Position numbers and translations under genes: made by a program
Shown: positions 1 through 10,283 of the stretch, piece after piece
How the letters are laid out: each line of letters opens with the position of its first letter
Position numbering within the stretch: position 1 is the stretch's first letter
Source of the DNA: Paraprevotella clara YIT 11840
GTDB taxonomy: Bacteria; Bacteroidota; Bacteroidia; Bacteroidales; Bacteroidaceae
Reading direction: 5' to 3'
Assembly (NCBI RefSeq): GCF_000233955.1
Contig: NZ_JH376618.1
Span: forward strand, 112,315-176,314
Length of the DNA stretch: 64,000 nucleotides
The notes under the pieces: generated by a model
The model's database searches: none
What the model was told of the DNA's origin: nothing
What the model saw: only the letters and a program-made list of their open reading frames with translations

Positions 1-1
1 G

Positions 2-883
2 GTCGGTAGGAGAGGGGATAAATTCCCGCGCCAGTTGGCTACCACGGACTACTTTATACAGGACCCGCGTTACTTGCAGGCGTATGCCAATTATTTCTGT
101 AAGTTTATCGACGCTTACAAGGAACAGGGGGTGAATATAGATATGGTGATATATCAGAATGAGGCATACAGCTACACGCCTTACCCCGGTTGTGCATGGA
201 CGGCCGAGGGAACGGTGCGGTTCAATCGCGACTATCTGGGTCCCACGCTCAGACAAAAACATCCGGAGGTGAAGCTTTATCTCGGGACGTTCAACACCAA
301 CCGTGTGGACTACGTGCAGAAGATTGCTTCCGACACGAAGTTGCAGGAATACGTAAGCGGCATGGCATTCCAATGGGAAGGCCGCGAGTCGCTCCCCGTA
401 CTGCGCAAGGAACATCCCGAGTGGAACTATATGTGTTCGGAAAGCGAATGCGGACGGGGTAGCTTCGACTGGGGAGCAGGCGAACATACCTTTGAACTGA
501 TGAACCATTATTTGGGTAACGGATGCAACGAGTACACTTTCTGGAATTTCATCTTGGCCGACAATGGCGAGAGTCCGTGGGGATGGAAACAGAATGCCCT
601 TATCCGGGTGGATTCCAAGGCACGTACGTTTACCTATACTCCGGAGTATTTTGCCGTGAAGCATTACAGCCATTTCATCACGAAAGGCAGTCAGGTGGTG
701 GCTTACAAAGCCCAAGGAGACGACAGGATGCCGGTATTGGTCAGCCGCACACCTGAAGGAAAGTATGTGGTCGTGGCCGGAAATTTCAAAGACGAGGTTT
801 CTCCGTTGGTGGTCAAGATAGGAGAGAAGAGCCTGTCCGCCGAACTGGCAGCACATTCTTATAATACGTTTGTGATGAAATAA
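2..883 (+). CDS. Glycoside hydrolase family 30, C-terminal part (5' end outside window)
   Basis: The reading frame is open to the left edge, so only about 293 C-terminal residues are present and the true start lies upstream. The motif YQNEAY (Glu at nt 161-163) fits the acid/base glutamate of clan GH-A, and CSESECG (nt 431-451) fits the region of the catalytic nucleophile in glucosylceramidase-like GH30 enzymes. A short beta-sandwich tail ending NTFVMK follows, as is usual in the family. GH30 enzymes cleave beta-linked glucosyl, xylosyl or fucosyl residues; the substrate cannot be told from this fragment. A probable secreted or periplasmic location is inferred from the family because the signal peptide is not visible. 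A hairpin terminator follows. Confidence 0.88.
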   Translation, partial: VGRRGDKFPRQLATTDYFIQDPRYLQAYANYFCKFIDAYKEQGVNIDMVIYQNEAYSYTPYPGCAWTAEGTVRFNRDYLGPTLRQKHPEVKLYLGTFNTNRVDYVQKIASDTKLQEYVSGMAFQWEGRESLPVLRKEHPEWNYMCSESECGRGSFDWGAGEHTFELMNHYLGNGCNEYTFWNFILADNGESPWGWKQNALIRVDSKARTFTYTPEYFAVKHYSHFITKGSQVVAYKAQGDDRMPVLVSRTPEGKYVVVAGNFKDEVSPLVVKIGEKSLSAELAAHSYNTFVMK

Positions 884-916
884 TACGGTTTGCACGCCGG
901 AAAGATACGGTGGCAG

Positions 917-953
917 GGGCCGGCTTCGTAAGGAAACGGAGCCGGCCCTTTGA
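917..953 (+). terminator. Rho-independent terminator of the GH30 gene
   Basis: A 9-bp GC-rich stem (gggccggct at 917-925 pairs with agccggccc at 940-948) is followed by a short T run, 33 nt after the GH30 stop codon. Confidence 0.75.
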
Positions 954-1092
954 GTATGTGACGGTCCGGTACGGCTTGTTAAAGCTTGTTATATTCGGCA
1001 GAGTAGAGATTTTGCGAGTAAACCTTATACTTGGAAATGGGTCATACTTCTGTGAAACAAAAAAGAATGGTTTAATTAAAAAGGAAACAACT

Positions 1093-1533
1093 ATGAGAAA
1101 ATTGATGATGGCCGTATGTTTTGCTTTGCTGGCCGGAAGCACATTGTCAGCCCAAGAGGGCGGAAACACGCCGCGCATGCGGACAAATCCCGAACAGATG
1201 GCCAAGCGGATGGCCGGGAAACTGATGTTGGACGACGAAACATCGGCAAAATTTATTCCCCTTTACGAGGACTATATGCAAAAGTTGGCGGAATGCCGCG
1301 TGCCCAAAAAGGAAAAAGGAAGTCAGGCGGCACAGTCGGATAAAGATATAGACGAGAACATAAAGGCTCGTTTTTCGGCTCAGGAGAAACGGTTGGACGT
1401 GCAGAAGAGCTACTATGACAAGTTTAAGAAAGTGTTGACGATGAGACAGGTGCAACAGCTTTATGAACGTCCGGACATGGGAAGTCGTCCGCGTTTTCAG
1501 GGACAAAAAACGCATTCTGCGCCGCGCCGCTGA
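1093..1533 (+). CDS. Small secreted protein, DUF4890/Spy-LTXXQ-like
   Basis: Encodes about 146 residues. The ATG at 1093 is chosen because it starts a clear signal peptide (MRKLMMAVCFALLAGSTLSA, cleavage near residue 20) and follows the purine stretch aaaaaggaaac; the same frame is open upstream but that part does not look like protein. The mature part is rich in Met, Lys, Arg and Gln, with a helical pattern around KLMLDDETSAKFIPLYEDY and FKKVLTMRQVQQLYE, which resembles the LTxxQ-type helices of periplasmic Spy/CpxP-like proteins. In Bacteroidales such proteins often sit next to envelope-stress sigma factors, but none is visible here. Function is inferred only from family resemblance. Confidence 0.72.
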   Translation: MRKLMMAVCFALLAGSTLSAQEGGNTPRMRTNPEQMAKRMAGKLMLDDETSAKFIPLYEDYMQKLAECRVPKKEKGSQAAQSDKDIDENIKARFSAQEKRLDVQKSYYDKFKKVLTMRQVQQLYERPDMGSRPRFQGQKTHSAPRR

Positions 1534-1566
1534 AAAGCAGGCAGGAGGCTGGAAAACTGTTTGCCG

Positions 1567-1637
1567 CAGAACGGAAAATCAATCTCAGGAGATTGAAAAA
1601 TCATTCGGCTGAGAATGAAAAATCGTTTGGCGCAGAT
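1567..1637. repeat. Intergenic palindromic repeat, locus 1
   Basis: Alternating short boxes: AATCAATCTCAG, GATTGAAAAATCATTCGGCTGAG and GAAAAATCGTTTGGCGCAGA. The 11-mer TTTGGCGCAGA (1626-1636) recurs at 17671, 17715 and 46920 on the opposite strand. It lies in the 290-bp gap between the Spy-like gene and atpG, upstream of the bidirectional terminator. Confidence 0.7.
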
Positions 1638-1743
1638 TTTATGACATTCATTATCAGACTGTTGCAAAGAACCTTCCGAACGTGTTTTTTAGGTCTGGAA
1701 CACAAGGGTAGGAAACACAGGTGAGGGCGGTAACGGAATCTGG

Positions 1744-1796
1744 AAAAAAAGACCGGGCATACAGAGGAGAATCTCTTGGTATGCCCGGTCTTTTTT
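1744..1796. terminator. Bidirectional terminator between convergent transcription units
   Basis: A 12-bp stem (gaccgggcatac at 1751-1762 with gtatgcccggtc at 1779-1790) is flanked by a run of A on the left and of T on the right, so it can end transcription from both sides. It closes the ATP synthase operon on the minus strand. Confidence 0.88.
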
Positions 1797-1819
1797 CAGA
1801 AGTCGCGGAGCGCGGCGCA

Positions 1820-2689
1820 TCAAGCCATGGTGCCGCCCATGATGTCCAACAGTTCGTTGGTAATGGCCTGCTGACGTCCTTTGTTGTACACGACGGTGAG
1901 GTCCTGTATCAAGTTGTTGGCATTGTCCGTGGCTATCTGCATGGCCATGCTTCGTGTGGCATGTTCGGATGCGTTGGAGTCTAAAAGAGTGGTATAGACT
2001 TTCAGCTTCAACACCTCCGGAATCAGTTTGGCCAATAGAATTTCTTCCGAAGGTTCTATCAGATAGTCCGGCTGCCGGTTGTCGGTCGGAACCTCGGTCA
2101 TGGCAGACAAATCTATCGGTAAATATACCGTGTTGACGAGTTCCTGTGAACCGGCGGATTTAAAGTGATGATAAATAAGCTCTACCCGGTCTATGTCGCC
2201 CGACAAAAAACGTTCGCATAGTTCTGCTGCCAACCTCTCACATTCCGTGTAGTTGGGCTTATCGGCCATGTGCGTATAATCTCCGGCCGGGGTAAAGCCC
2301 GATTTTTTCACAGCGTCTGCAATCTTTCTTCCTACGGGATAGATGATAAGATTTTCCTTTGCCATTTGTGCGTGTTCGTCCAGCCACTGATGGTAGGAGC
2401 GTATGACGTTGGAGTTGAATCCGCCGCACAAACTGCTGTTGGACGAGAATATGACCAGTGCAATGCGCTTTGCCTTCCGTTGCGTGGCAAAGGGCGATTC
2501 CGTCTTACCGCCGGTTTGCAAGAAGTGGGTCATGATGGCCGACATCTGCCGTTCGTAGGGCAACATGCCTTCGATGACTTCTTGCGCCTTGTGCAGCTTG
2601 GCGGAAGCCACCATTTTCATGGCCGACGTAATCTTCAGCGTATTATTGGCCGAGAGTATTCTGCCCTTTACTTCTTTTAATGATGCCAT
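1820..2689 (-). CDS. atpG: ATP synthase F1 subunit gamma
   Basis: Encodes 289 residues, the usual length. The gamma subunit is the central rotating shaft that couples proton flow through Fo to ATP synthesis in the F1 head. The N-terminal coiled-coil segment (ASLKEVKGRILSANNTLKIT) and the C-terminal helix (NKGRQQAITNELLDIMGG) are the characteristic conserved ends of the family. It is the last gene of the minus-strand operon, 7 nt after atpA, and is followed by a strong bidirectional terminator. Confidence 0.97.
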   Translation of the reverse strand: MASLKEVKGRILSANNTLKITSAMKMVASAKLHKAQEVIEGMLPYERQMSAIMTHFLQTGGKTESPFATQRKAKRIALVIFSSNSSLCGGFNSNVIRSYHQWLDEHAQMAKENLIIYPVGRKIADAVKKSGFTPAGDYTHMADKPNYTECERLAAELCERFLSGDIDRVELIYHHFKSAGSQELVNTVYLPIDLSAMTEVPTDNRQPDYLIEPSEEILLAKLIPEVLKLKVYTTLLDSNASEHATRSMAMQIATDNANNLIQDLTVVYNKGRQQAITNELLDIMGGTMA

Positions 2690-2696
2690 GGTCTAA

Positions 2697-4283
2697 TCAG
2701 TGTTTAAATAACAGAAGAGTGGACTGAGCCACATCTTCGATGACTTTGGTCACTTGTTCGTTGATGGCTCCGCCTTCTAAAACCTCCAACACATCCTGAC
2801 GGTGCGATGCGCGCAGGCTTTCCAGAAATTCGTGCTGGAAGGCAATGACCTGGTCGATACGTATGTCGCGCATCAGTCCGTGCGTACCGCAATAGAGGAT
2901 AGCGACTTGTTCGCCTACCGGCATAGGGGAGTATTGGGGTTGTATCAACAGTTGGTTGTTCTTTCGTCCGCGGTCGATAGTCATGACGGTCACGGAATCC
3001 ATGTCGCTGCTGAACTTGGAGAAAGCTTCCAGTTCACGGTATTGCGCCTGGTCGATTTTCAGTGTACCGGCCACTTTCTTCATGCTCTTGATTTGCGCGC
3101 TGCCGCCCACACGGGATACGGAGATACCTACATTGATGGCCGGACGGAAGCCTTGGTTGAACAAGTCAGTTTCGAGGAATATCTGTCCGTCGGTGATGGA
3201 AATCACATTCGTAGGGATGTAGGCGGACACGTCGCCTGCCTGTGTCTCGATGATAGGGAGTGCCGTGAGCGAACCTCCGCATTTCACTTTTCCTTTCAGG
3301 CTTTCCGGCAGGTCGTTCATCTGCTCGGCCACTTCCTGCTGGTTGATGATTTTGGCAGCACGTTCCAACAGGCGGGAGTGCAGGTAGAAGATGTCGCCGG
3401 GGTAAGCTTCGCGACCCGACGGACGGCGCAGGATGAGCGAAACCTCGCGGTAGGCTACGGCCTGTTTGGAAAGGTCGTCGAATACGACTAAGGCATGGCG
3501 GCCGGTGTCGCGGAAATATTCTCCGATGGCTGCCCCGGCAAACGGTGCGAAGTATTGCAATGCGGCCGGGTCGGCAGCCGTAGCGGCTACGACCACCGTG
3601 TAGTCCATGGCACCTTTTTCACGCAGCGTGTTGACGATGTTGGCCACGGTGGAGCCTTTCTGCCCGATGGCCACATAGATGCAGTACACCGGTTTGCCCG
3701 CCTCGTATGCGGAACGTTGGTTGATGATGGTGTCGATGGCTATCGCGGTCTTCCCCGTTTGGCGGTCGCCGATGATCAATTCACGTTGTCCCCGTCCGAT
3801 AGGAATCATGGCATCGATGGCCTTGATGCCTGTCTGCAGAGGTTCAGATACCGGTTGGCGGTAAATGACTCCGGGAGCTTTGCGTTCCAGCGGCATTTCG
3901 AAAAGTTCCCCTCCTACGGTGCCTCTTCCGTCCAAAGGAACGCCCAACGGGTCGATGACGCGCCCCAGCATGTTCTCGCTGACCCGTATGGAGGCGATGC
4001 GTCCCGTACGTTTCACAATCATGCCCTCTTTGATGAGACCGGTGGCTCCTAAGAGGACAGCGCCCACGTTGTCTTCTTCCAGGTTCATCACCACTCCCAT
4101 CACTCCGTTTTCAAATTCCAATAATTCATTGGCCTCGGCATGGAGCAATCCATAAATACGTGCCACGCCGTCGCTGACCTGCAACACCGCGCCCACCTCG
4201 TCGAACTGGATGGACGTGTTGATTCCTTTGAGCTGTTGGAGCAATACCTCCGAAACCTCGCTGGGTCTTATCTTATCTGGCAT
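2697..4283 (-). CDS. atpA: ATP synthase F1 subunit alpha
   Basis: Encodes 528 residues, slightly longer than the typical ~505. The alpha subunit forms the non-catalytic nucleotide-binding positions of the F1 hexamer. The Walker A motif GDRQTGKT lies at residues 172-179, the visible Walker B region is ALVVFDDL, and the conserved [14 protein letters not shown] segment is present. It sits 18 nt after atpH and 7 nt before atpG in the operon. Confidence 0.98.
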   Translation of the reverse strand: MPDKIRPSEVSEVLLQQLKGINTSIQFDEVGAVLQVSDGVARIYGLLHAEANELLEFENGVMGVVMNLEEDNVGAVLLGATGLIKEGMIVKRTGRIASIRVSENMLGRVIDPLGVPLDGRGTVGGELFEMPLERKAPGVIYRQPVSEPLQTGIKAIDAMIPIGRGQRELIIGDRQTGKTAIAIDTIINQRSAYEAGKPVYCIYVAIGQKGSTVANIVNTLREKGAMDYTVVVAATAADPAALQYFAPFAGAAIGEYFRDTGRHALVVFDDLSKQAVAYREVSLILRRPSGREAYPGDIFYLHSRLLERAAKIINQQEVAEQMNDLPESLKGKVKCGGSLTALPIIETQAGDVSAYIPTNVISITDGQIFLETDLFNQGFRPAINVGISVSRVGGSAQIKSMKKVAGTLKIDQAQYRELEAFSKFSSDMDSVTVMTIDRGRKNNQLLIQPQYSPMPVGEQVAILYCGTHGLMRDIRIDQVIAFQHEFLESLRASHRQDVLEVLEGGAINEQVTKVIEDVAQSTLLLFKH

Positions 4284-4301
4284 ATTCTTGTTTCCTTTTC
4301 A

Positions 4302-4862
4302 TTATACGATTCTTCTGTTTTTCTCGATGAACTGTTTCTTCACGCGTTTCAACTGTCCGGCTATGCTGGCGTCGATTCGCCAATAGCCGATTTCCAGAAT
4401 GCCGCCACCGATGATGTCGGGGTCTACTTTGGTGTTGAATTCCACCGTGCGTCCCCGATAGCGTTTCAGGATGAGCGCTTTCAGCTCGTTGAGGGTTTCC
4501 TCCGGTAGCGGCATTGCCGTGACAAGTTTCCCCTGACGTATTTTTTTCTTTTTCCGATATAAGAATAAGAAAGAATGCAGGATGAAAGCCAATAGCTTTT
4601 CGCGCCTTTTTTCAAGTAGCAGATAGAAGAATTTGGTCAGCTCTTCGCATGTGTCCGCTCCGGCGGTAGCATTGTGCAAGAGCTTTATTTTCTCTGTACG
4701 GCTCACCATCGGATTCTCTATCGTATGGCGGAACTCCGGAAGCTGGTTGTATTGGAACAGGAGTTGTTGGGCCTGTTCGTACACCAAGGTTTCGTGTCCG
4801 TTCTCGCATGCGAAGAGCAACAATGCGCGGGCATAACGTCTTGCAATAATTCCTATATCCAT
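4302..4862 (-). CDS. atpH: ATP synthase F1 subunit delta
   Basis: Encodes 186 residues, normal for the OSCP/delta family that joins the F1 head to the peripheral stalk. The N-terminal helical domain begins MDIGIIARRYARALLLFA, and the C-terminal domain keeps the family pattern PDIIGGGILEIGYWRIDASI. The start codon overlaps the atpF stop by one base (TAATG), which suggests translational coupling. Assignment rests on this pattern and on operon position between atpF and atpA. Confidence 0.94.
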   Translation of the reverse strand: MDIGIIARRYARALLLFACENGHETLVYEQAQQLLFQYNQLPEFRHTIENPMVSRTEKIKLLHNATAGADTCEELTKFFYLLLEKRREKLLAFILHSFLFLYRKKKKIRQGKLVTAMPLPEETLNELKALILKRYRGRTVEFNTKVDPDIIGGGILEIGYWRIDASIAGQLKRVKKQFIEKNRRIV

Positions 4863-5377
4863 TATTCAATGTTGTTGTTTGATTTAACTTCGTCCAACAG
4901 TCTGTTCACTAATTCAAGCTGTTCCTTATCATCAGACAGTTTTTTACGCAATACCTTTTCAGCCACATCTACAGACAGTATCGCTACTTGCCGACGTATG
5001 TCGTTGATGGCGCTTTCTTTTTCCGCAGCTATCTGGTGGCGGGTTTCATCCAAAGCTTTCCGCGCTTCGGTGCGAGCCCGTTCGCGTGCTTCGGCGATGA
5101 TGCGGTCGCGCGTGGCGGAAGCTTCTTTCAGTATGGCGGTCTGCTCTTCGTGTGCCCGTGCCAGCAGTGCTTCGCTTTCGGCTTTTACCTGCTGCAACTG
5201 CTCGTTGGCCTGGCGGGCAGCCTCCAGCGAACTGTCTATGTATTGTTTCCGTTTGTCCACCATTCCGGTGATGACAGGAAATGCGTATTTAGCCAAGATG
5301 AAGAATACGATTCCGAATATAATCACCATCCAGAACAGTGTGCCCGGATCCGGGGTTAGCAGTCCCATAAGCAACAA
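4862..5377 (-). CDS. atpF: ATP synthase Fo subunit b
   Basis: Encodes 171 residues. One N-terminal membrane segment (PGTLFWMVIIFGIVFFILAK) is followed by a long, charged, Ala/Glu/Arg-rich helix that forms the dimeric peripheral stalk. This is the normal architecture of bacterial subunit b. It begins 4 nt after the atpE stop and overlaps atpH by one base. Confidence 0.96.
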   Translation of the reverse strand: MLLMGLLTPDPGTLFWMVIIFGIVFFILAKYAFPVITGMVDKRKQYIDSSLEAARQANEQLQQVKAESEALLARAHEEQTAILKEASATRDRIIAEARERARTEARKALDETRHQIAAEKESAINDIRRQVAILSVDVAEKVLRKKLSDDKEQLELVNRLLDEVKSNNNIE

Positions 5378-5381
5378 CGGT

Positions 5382-5684
<303 letters not shown>

Positions 5685-6737
5685 TTAATTCTCTTCTTTT
5701 ACGCGTGACAGTCCGATGAACACGGCCGACAACATGGTGAATACATACGCCTGGATGAAGGCTACAAGAAGTTCCAGCATGTCCATGAAGATACCGAAAA
5801 GTACGGATATGACCGTCATGGAACCGTTGATGACCGGACCTGCCTTCACCGTAATGAAGATAATGGCTACCAAACTTAGGATGGCTGCGTGCCCGGCCAT
5901 GATGTTGGCAAACAGACGGATCATCAAAGCAAATGGTTTGGTGAAAATCCCGAATAGCTCAATCATAGGCATGAGAGGCACGGGAACTTTCAACCACATG
6001 GGAACTTTCGGCCAAAAGATATCCTTCCAATAGGCTTTTGTTCCGCAGATGTTGGTGAAGAGAAAGGTGCACAATGCCAATACCAATGTAATGGCAATGT
6101 TTCCCGTGACGTTAGCTCCTCCCGGAAAAATAGGAAGAATACCCATCAGGTTGTTAACCAGAACGAAAAAGAACGCGGTCAGCAAGTAGGGAGCGTATCT
6201 CCGGTAGTCTTCCCCGATACATCCTTTGATGACTTCATCGTTTATCATGACCACCAGAGCCTCTATCATGCCCACACCGCCTTTAGGTGCCCCTTCGCTC
6301 ACTTCGTGACGCTTGTACCAACGCGCACATCCCAGCATGATGGCCACCAATATGGCGCTGTTGACGAACAGTGCCAGCACGTTTTTGGTGATGGAGATGT
6401 CGAACGGACGGATTTCTTCTCCCGTGGCGTCTTTTTCTACGATTTTATTTTTGTATTCGCCATCCGGTGCGATGTATAATCCTTCGTATCGGGCTTGATT
6501 TCTCAAACGGGCAGAAGAAAATATATGCCAACCGGAAGAGCTTTTCACAATCACGGGCAAGGGGATGCGTATGGAGGCATCTCCGATGTCTGTGATATGC
6601 CATTCGTATGCGTCTTCGATGTGGCCGAAAACGATTTCGTACACATCTATTTCTTTGGTTTCTTCAGCCTGTGCCTGCCGTGGCATGAACATCAACAGGC
6701 ATAAGCCTATACAGCATAAATATTTTAGTAGCTTCAT
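5685..6737 (-). CDS. atpB: ATP synthase Fo subunit a
   Basis: Encodes 350 residues, longer than the ~270 of E. coli. The extra length is an N-terminal signal-like segment (residues 1-24, ending near AQA) and a ~90-residue soluble region before the first conserved membrane helix, as is common in Bacteroidetes. The essential arginine that faces the c-ring is Arg274 in MIRLFANIMAGH. The neighbouring NNLMGILPIFPGG segment is also typical. It begins 41 nt after atpC; the AtpI-like small gene often found at this place is absent. Confidence 0.95.
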   Translation of the reverse strand: MKLLKYLCCIGLCLLMFMPRQAQAEETKEIDVYEIVFGHIEDAYEWHITDIGDASIRIPLPVIVKSSSGWHIFSSARLRNQARYEGLYIAPDGEYKNKIVEKDATGEEIRPFDISITKNVLALFVNSAILVAIMLGCARWYKRHEVSEGAPKGGVGMIEALVVMINDEVIKGCIGEDYRRYAPYLLTAFFFVLVNNLMGILPIFPGGANVTGNIAITLVLALCTFLFTNICGTKAYWKDIFWPKVPMWLKVPVPLMPMIELFGIFTKPFALMIRLFANIMAGHAAILSLVAIIFITVKAGPVINGSMTVISVLFGIFMDMLELLVAFIQAYVFTMLSAVFIGLSRVKEEN

Positions 6738-6778
6738 TCCTTAAACTTATCTTTTTATGCAGCCGGACCTGAAAGGGG

Positions 6779-7039
6779 TCAGGCCGTCGCTTCCGTTACG
6801 CAGACGGAGACTGTGTTGTCATTCACTTCTACAAAACCACCTGAAATGTTCAAGCAGATCTTGTCTTTTCCACTCCGGTAAACGACTTCTCCTGCGTCGA
6901 GGGACGAAATCAGGGGCGCGTGGTTGTGGAATACGGCGAACTGTCCGGCACTGCCGGGAAGTCTTACGTACTTCACCAGGCCTTCGAACAAAGTCTTTTC
7001 CGGCGACACGATGAGCAAATGAATTTTATCCTCTTCCAT
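6779..7039 (-). CDS. atpC: ATP synthase F1 subunit epsilon (short form)
   Basis: Encodes 86 residues and covers only the N-terminal beta-sandwich domain (LLIVSPEKTLFEG, then GSAGQFAVFHNHAPLISSL). The ~45-residue C-terminal two-helix domain that can inhibit ATP hydrolysis in E. coli is missing. The ORF ends naturally and is followed by atpB, so this is not a break. Short epsilon subunits occur in Bacteroidetes; absence of epsilon-type autoinhibition is inferred from the missing domain. Confidence 0.93.
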   Translation of the reverse strand: MEEDKIHLLIVSPEKTLFEGLVKYVRLPGSAGQFAVFHNHAPLISSLDAGEVVYRSGKDKICLNISGGFVEVNDNTVSVCVTEATA

Positions 7040-7044
7040 ACGAT

Positions 7045-8577
<1,533 letters not shown>

Positions 8578-8781
8578 TTATACCTTAATTATATATAATC
8601 GTTTTATTTGTTCCGTGTCCTTTTTACCTGTCGAACCGATTGTTTTGTCGCTGGCTGTCGTTGAACGTGGCGAACCGCTTGGGTTTCTCAACATTCTTAT
8701 ACATTATTTAATGTCCATCGTCTCTTTCTTTCGCTTCGTTTATAATAGTTTAACCCAGAGACGTTTTCATTTTTCTTGTCT

Positions 8782-8817
8782 CAAAGTTAGGAGTAATTTC
8801 TCTTTTTCGTAAATTTG
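8782..8817. promoter_or_regulatory. Overlapping divergent promoters of atpD and the lysR gene
   Basis: On the minus strand, TTTA (8810-8813), 20 nt, TAACTTTG (8782-8789) points to atpD. On the plus strand, TTAG (8787-8790), 19 nt, TAAATTTG (8810-8817) points to the LysR gene. Each -7 box covers the other promoter's -33 box, so both could not easily be occupied at once. The 288-bp gap holds nothing else that I recognise. Confidence 0.6.
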
Positions 8818-8856
8818 TAGAATTAATAATATTCATGATTTCTATTGATTTTTCTT

Positions 8857-9810
8857 ATGGAACTGACTCCGCTGAAATATTTCGTCAAGTTGGCAGACGT
8901 GCTTTCGTTTACTGAAGCCTCCAAAGAGCTTTTTATCACGCAGAGCACCTTGTCGTTAAGCATCAAGCAACTGGAAGAGGAACTCGGCGTGACGCTGTTC
9001 GACCGCATCGGGAAGAAAATCTACCTGACGGATGCCGGACGGGATTTTTTAGACTGTTCCCGTAAAGCGATAGAGGAGGTGGCGTATGGCGTACAGCATT
9101 TGAAGGAAATGCAGCATGTCTATACGGGAAAGATAAAAATAGGAGTAATATACAGCCTCTTCCCTTTGCTGAATATCTGCGTGTTGAAGTTTACGAAGGC
9201 TTTCCCTAAAGCGGAATTGTCGATTGTGTATTCCCATTCCGTATTGGAACTGGTGGAGCTGATTAATTCCAACAAACTTGATTTTGCGTTGAGTTACAAT
9301 CCGCAAGATGTCTCTGCGCTTACGGAGTCCACGGAATACGCTTGCATGCCTTTATGCGTCATAGCCCACGAGACCCACCCGGTGGCCATCCGGAAACATT
9401 TCTCTTTATCGGACTTGAACGAGTTCCCCGTCATCTTCTTGGACAAAGAGCTGTACACCCGGAAAGTCATAGACCGCATGCTGGCCCAATATAGGATAAA
9501 GGTAAAGCCGCAGATAGAAGTCAATAGTACGCCTTTATTGCTTGACATGCTGCGCACGGGGCATTGGATTTCCATTTTGCCGCAAGACATGACGGTGAGC
9601 AGTCCGGATTTGAAGGCTGTGCCGATTAAGGAGAAAACGGAGATGATGCACATCAGCCTTCTCTCTCTTAAAGGTAAAAGGCACTCTTTGCTGACGGAGA
9701 AATTTCTGGAGGTGTTGAGGCAGGAGACGCAAGAAATAGAAGAGCATCGGGTTGCCGGGGGAAAAGATTCGGATTTGTTCGAAGGGAAACCCACCGGAGG
9801 AGGAGCATGA
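8857..9810 (+). CDS. LysR-family transcriptional regulator
   Basis: Encodes 317 residues. The ATG at 8857 is chosen over the upstream TTG at 8845 because MELTPLKYFVKLADVLSFTE aligns with normal LysR starts. The N-terminal winged helix-turn-helix spans about residues 1-60 (SFTEASKELFITQSTLSLSI is the recognition region), followed by a periplasmic-binding-like effector domain (from about residue 90; KIGVIYSLFPLL). The effector is unknown. The gene diverges from the ATP synthase operon with overlapping promoters, so autoregulation or an effect on atpD is possible but unproven. The closest general resemblance is to CynR/OxyR-type members. Confidence 0.92.
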   Translation: MELTPLKYFVKLADVLSFTEASKELFITQSTLSLSIKQLEEELGVTLFDRIGKKIYLTDAGRDFLDCSRKAIEEVAYGVQHLKEMQHVYTGKIKIGVIYSLFPLLNICVLKFTKAFPKAELSIVYSHSVLELVELINSNKLDFALSYNPQDVSALTESTEYACMPLCVIAHETHPVAIRKHFSLSDLNEFPVIFLDKELYTRKVIDRMLAQYRIKVKPQIEVNSTPLLLDMLRTGHWISILPQDMTVSSPDLKAVPIKEKTEMMHISLLSLKGKRHSLLTEKFLEVLRQETQEIEEHRVAGGKDSDLFEGKPTGGGA

Positions 9811-9893
9811 TGCGGAACTTGTATATCGAGAATAGGTGAAATGCCGGATAGGATTGAATTTTGTTTTAGACTTTATACTGAATAAAATAGGAT

Positions 9894-10262
9894 ATGAGAA
9901 AAAATATTTGGATTATCGTGAGCGGGTTGGTCTGCTTTTCGGCTTGCAGGTCTGTGCAGGCTCCCCAACTTATCGGGGGAAATAAGGATGAACATGGTTG
10001 TCTTACGGCGGCCGGTTATACGTGGAGTGAACTCCGCCGGGACTGTATCCGCATTTTTGAAGACGGTGTGCGGGTGGACGACCCGTCTTTGCAACCCTCT
10101 TTGACATCGTATGCCGTGTTTGCGGCAGACAGCAGCCGGGTGGAGGTTTTCCGTCCGTCTCCGTTCCGGAACGAGATACTCGACCGTAAGGGAGGCGTTT
10201 GGCAGGGCAAGACCTGCAAGTTGTATCGGACTGGAGACCGGTGGGAACTTCGCGAAAGGTGA
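9894..10262 (+). CDS. Small lipoprotein of unknown function
   Basis: Encodes 122 residues. Signal peptide with a lipobox-like end (VSGLVCFSAC, Cys18 as the lipid anchor site). The mature part has a motif GGNKDEHGCLTAAGYTWS followed by an aromatic/charged segment, with further cysteines that could form disulfides. I recall similar short lipoproteins in Gram-negative bacteria but cannot assign a role. It ends 21 nt before pncB, so the two genes are probably co-transcribed. Confidence 0.75.
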   Translation: MRKNIWIIVSGLVCFSACRSVQAPQLIGGNKDEHGCLTAAGYTWSELRRDCIRIFEDGVRVDDPSLQPSLTSYAVFAADSSRVEVFRPSPFRNEILDRKGGVWQGKTCKLYRTGDRWELRER

Positions 10263-10283
10263 AATCAAACAAAATGACTTTGT

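Noticed and set aside
910..1092. N-terminal extension of the Spy-like protein
   Set aside because: The segment overlaps the GH30 terminator and precedes a clear signal peptide at 1093.
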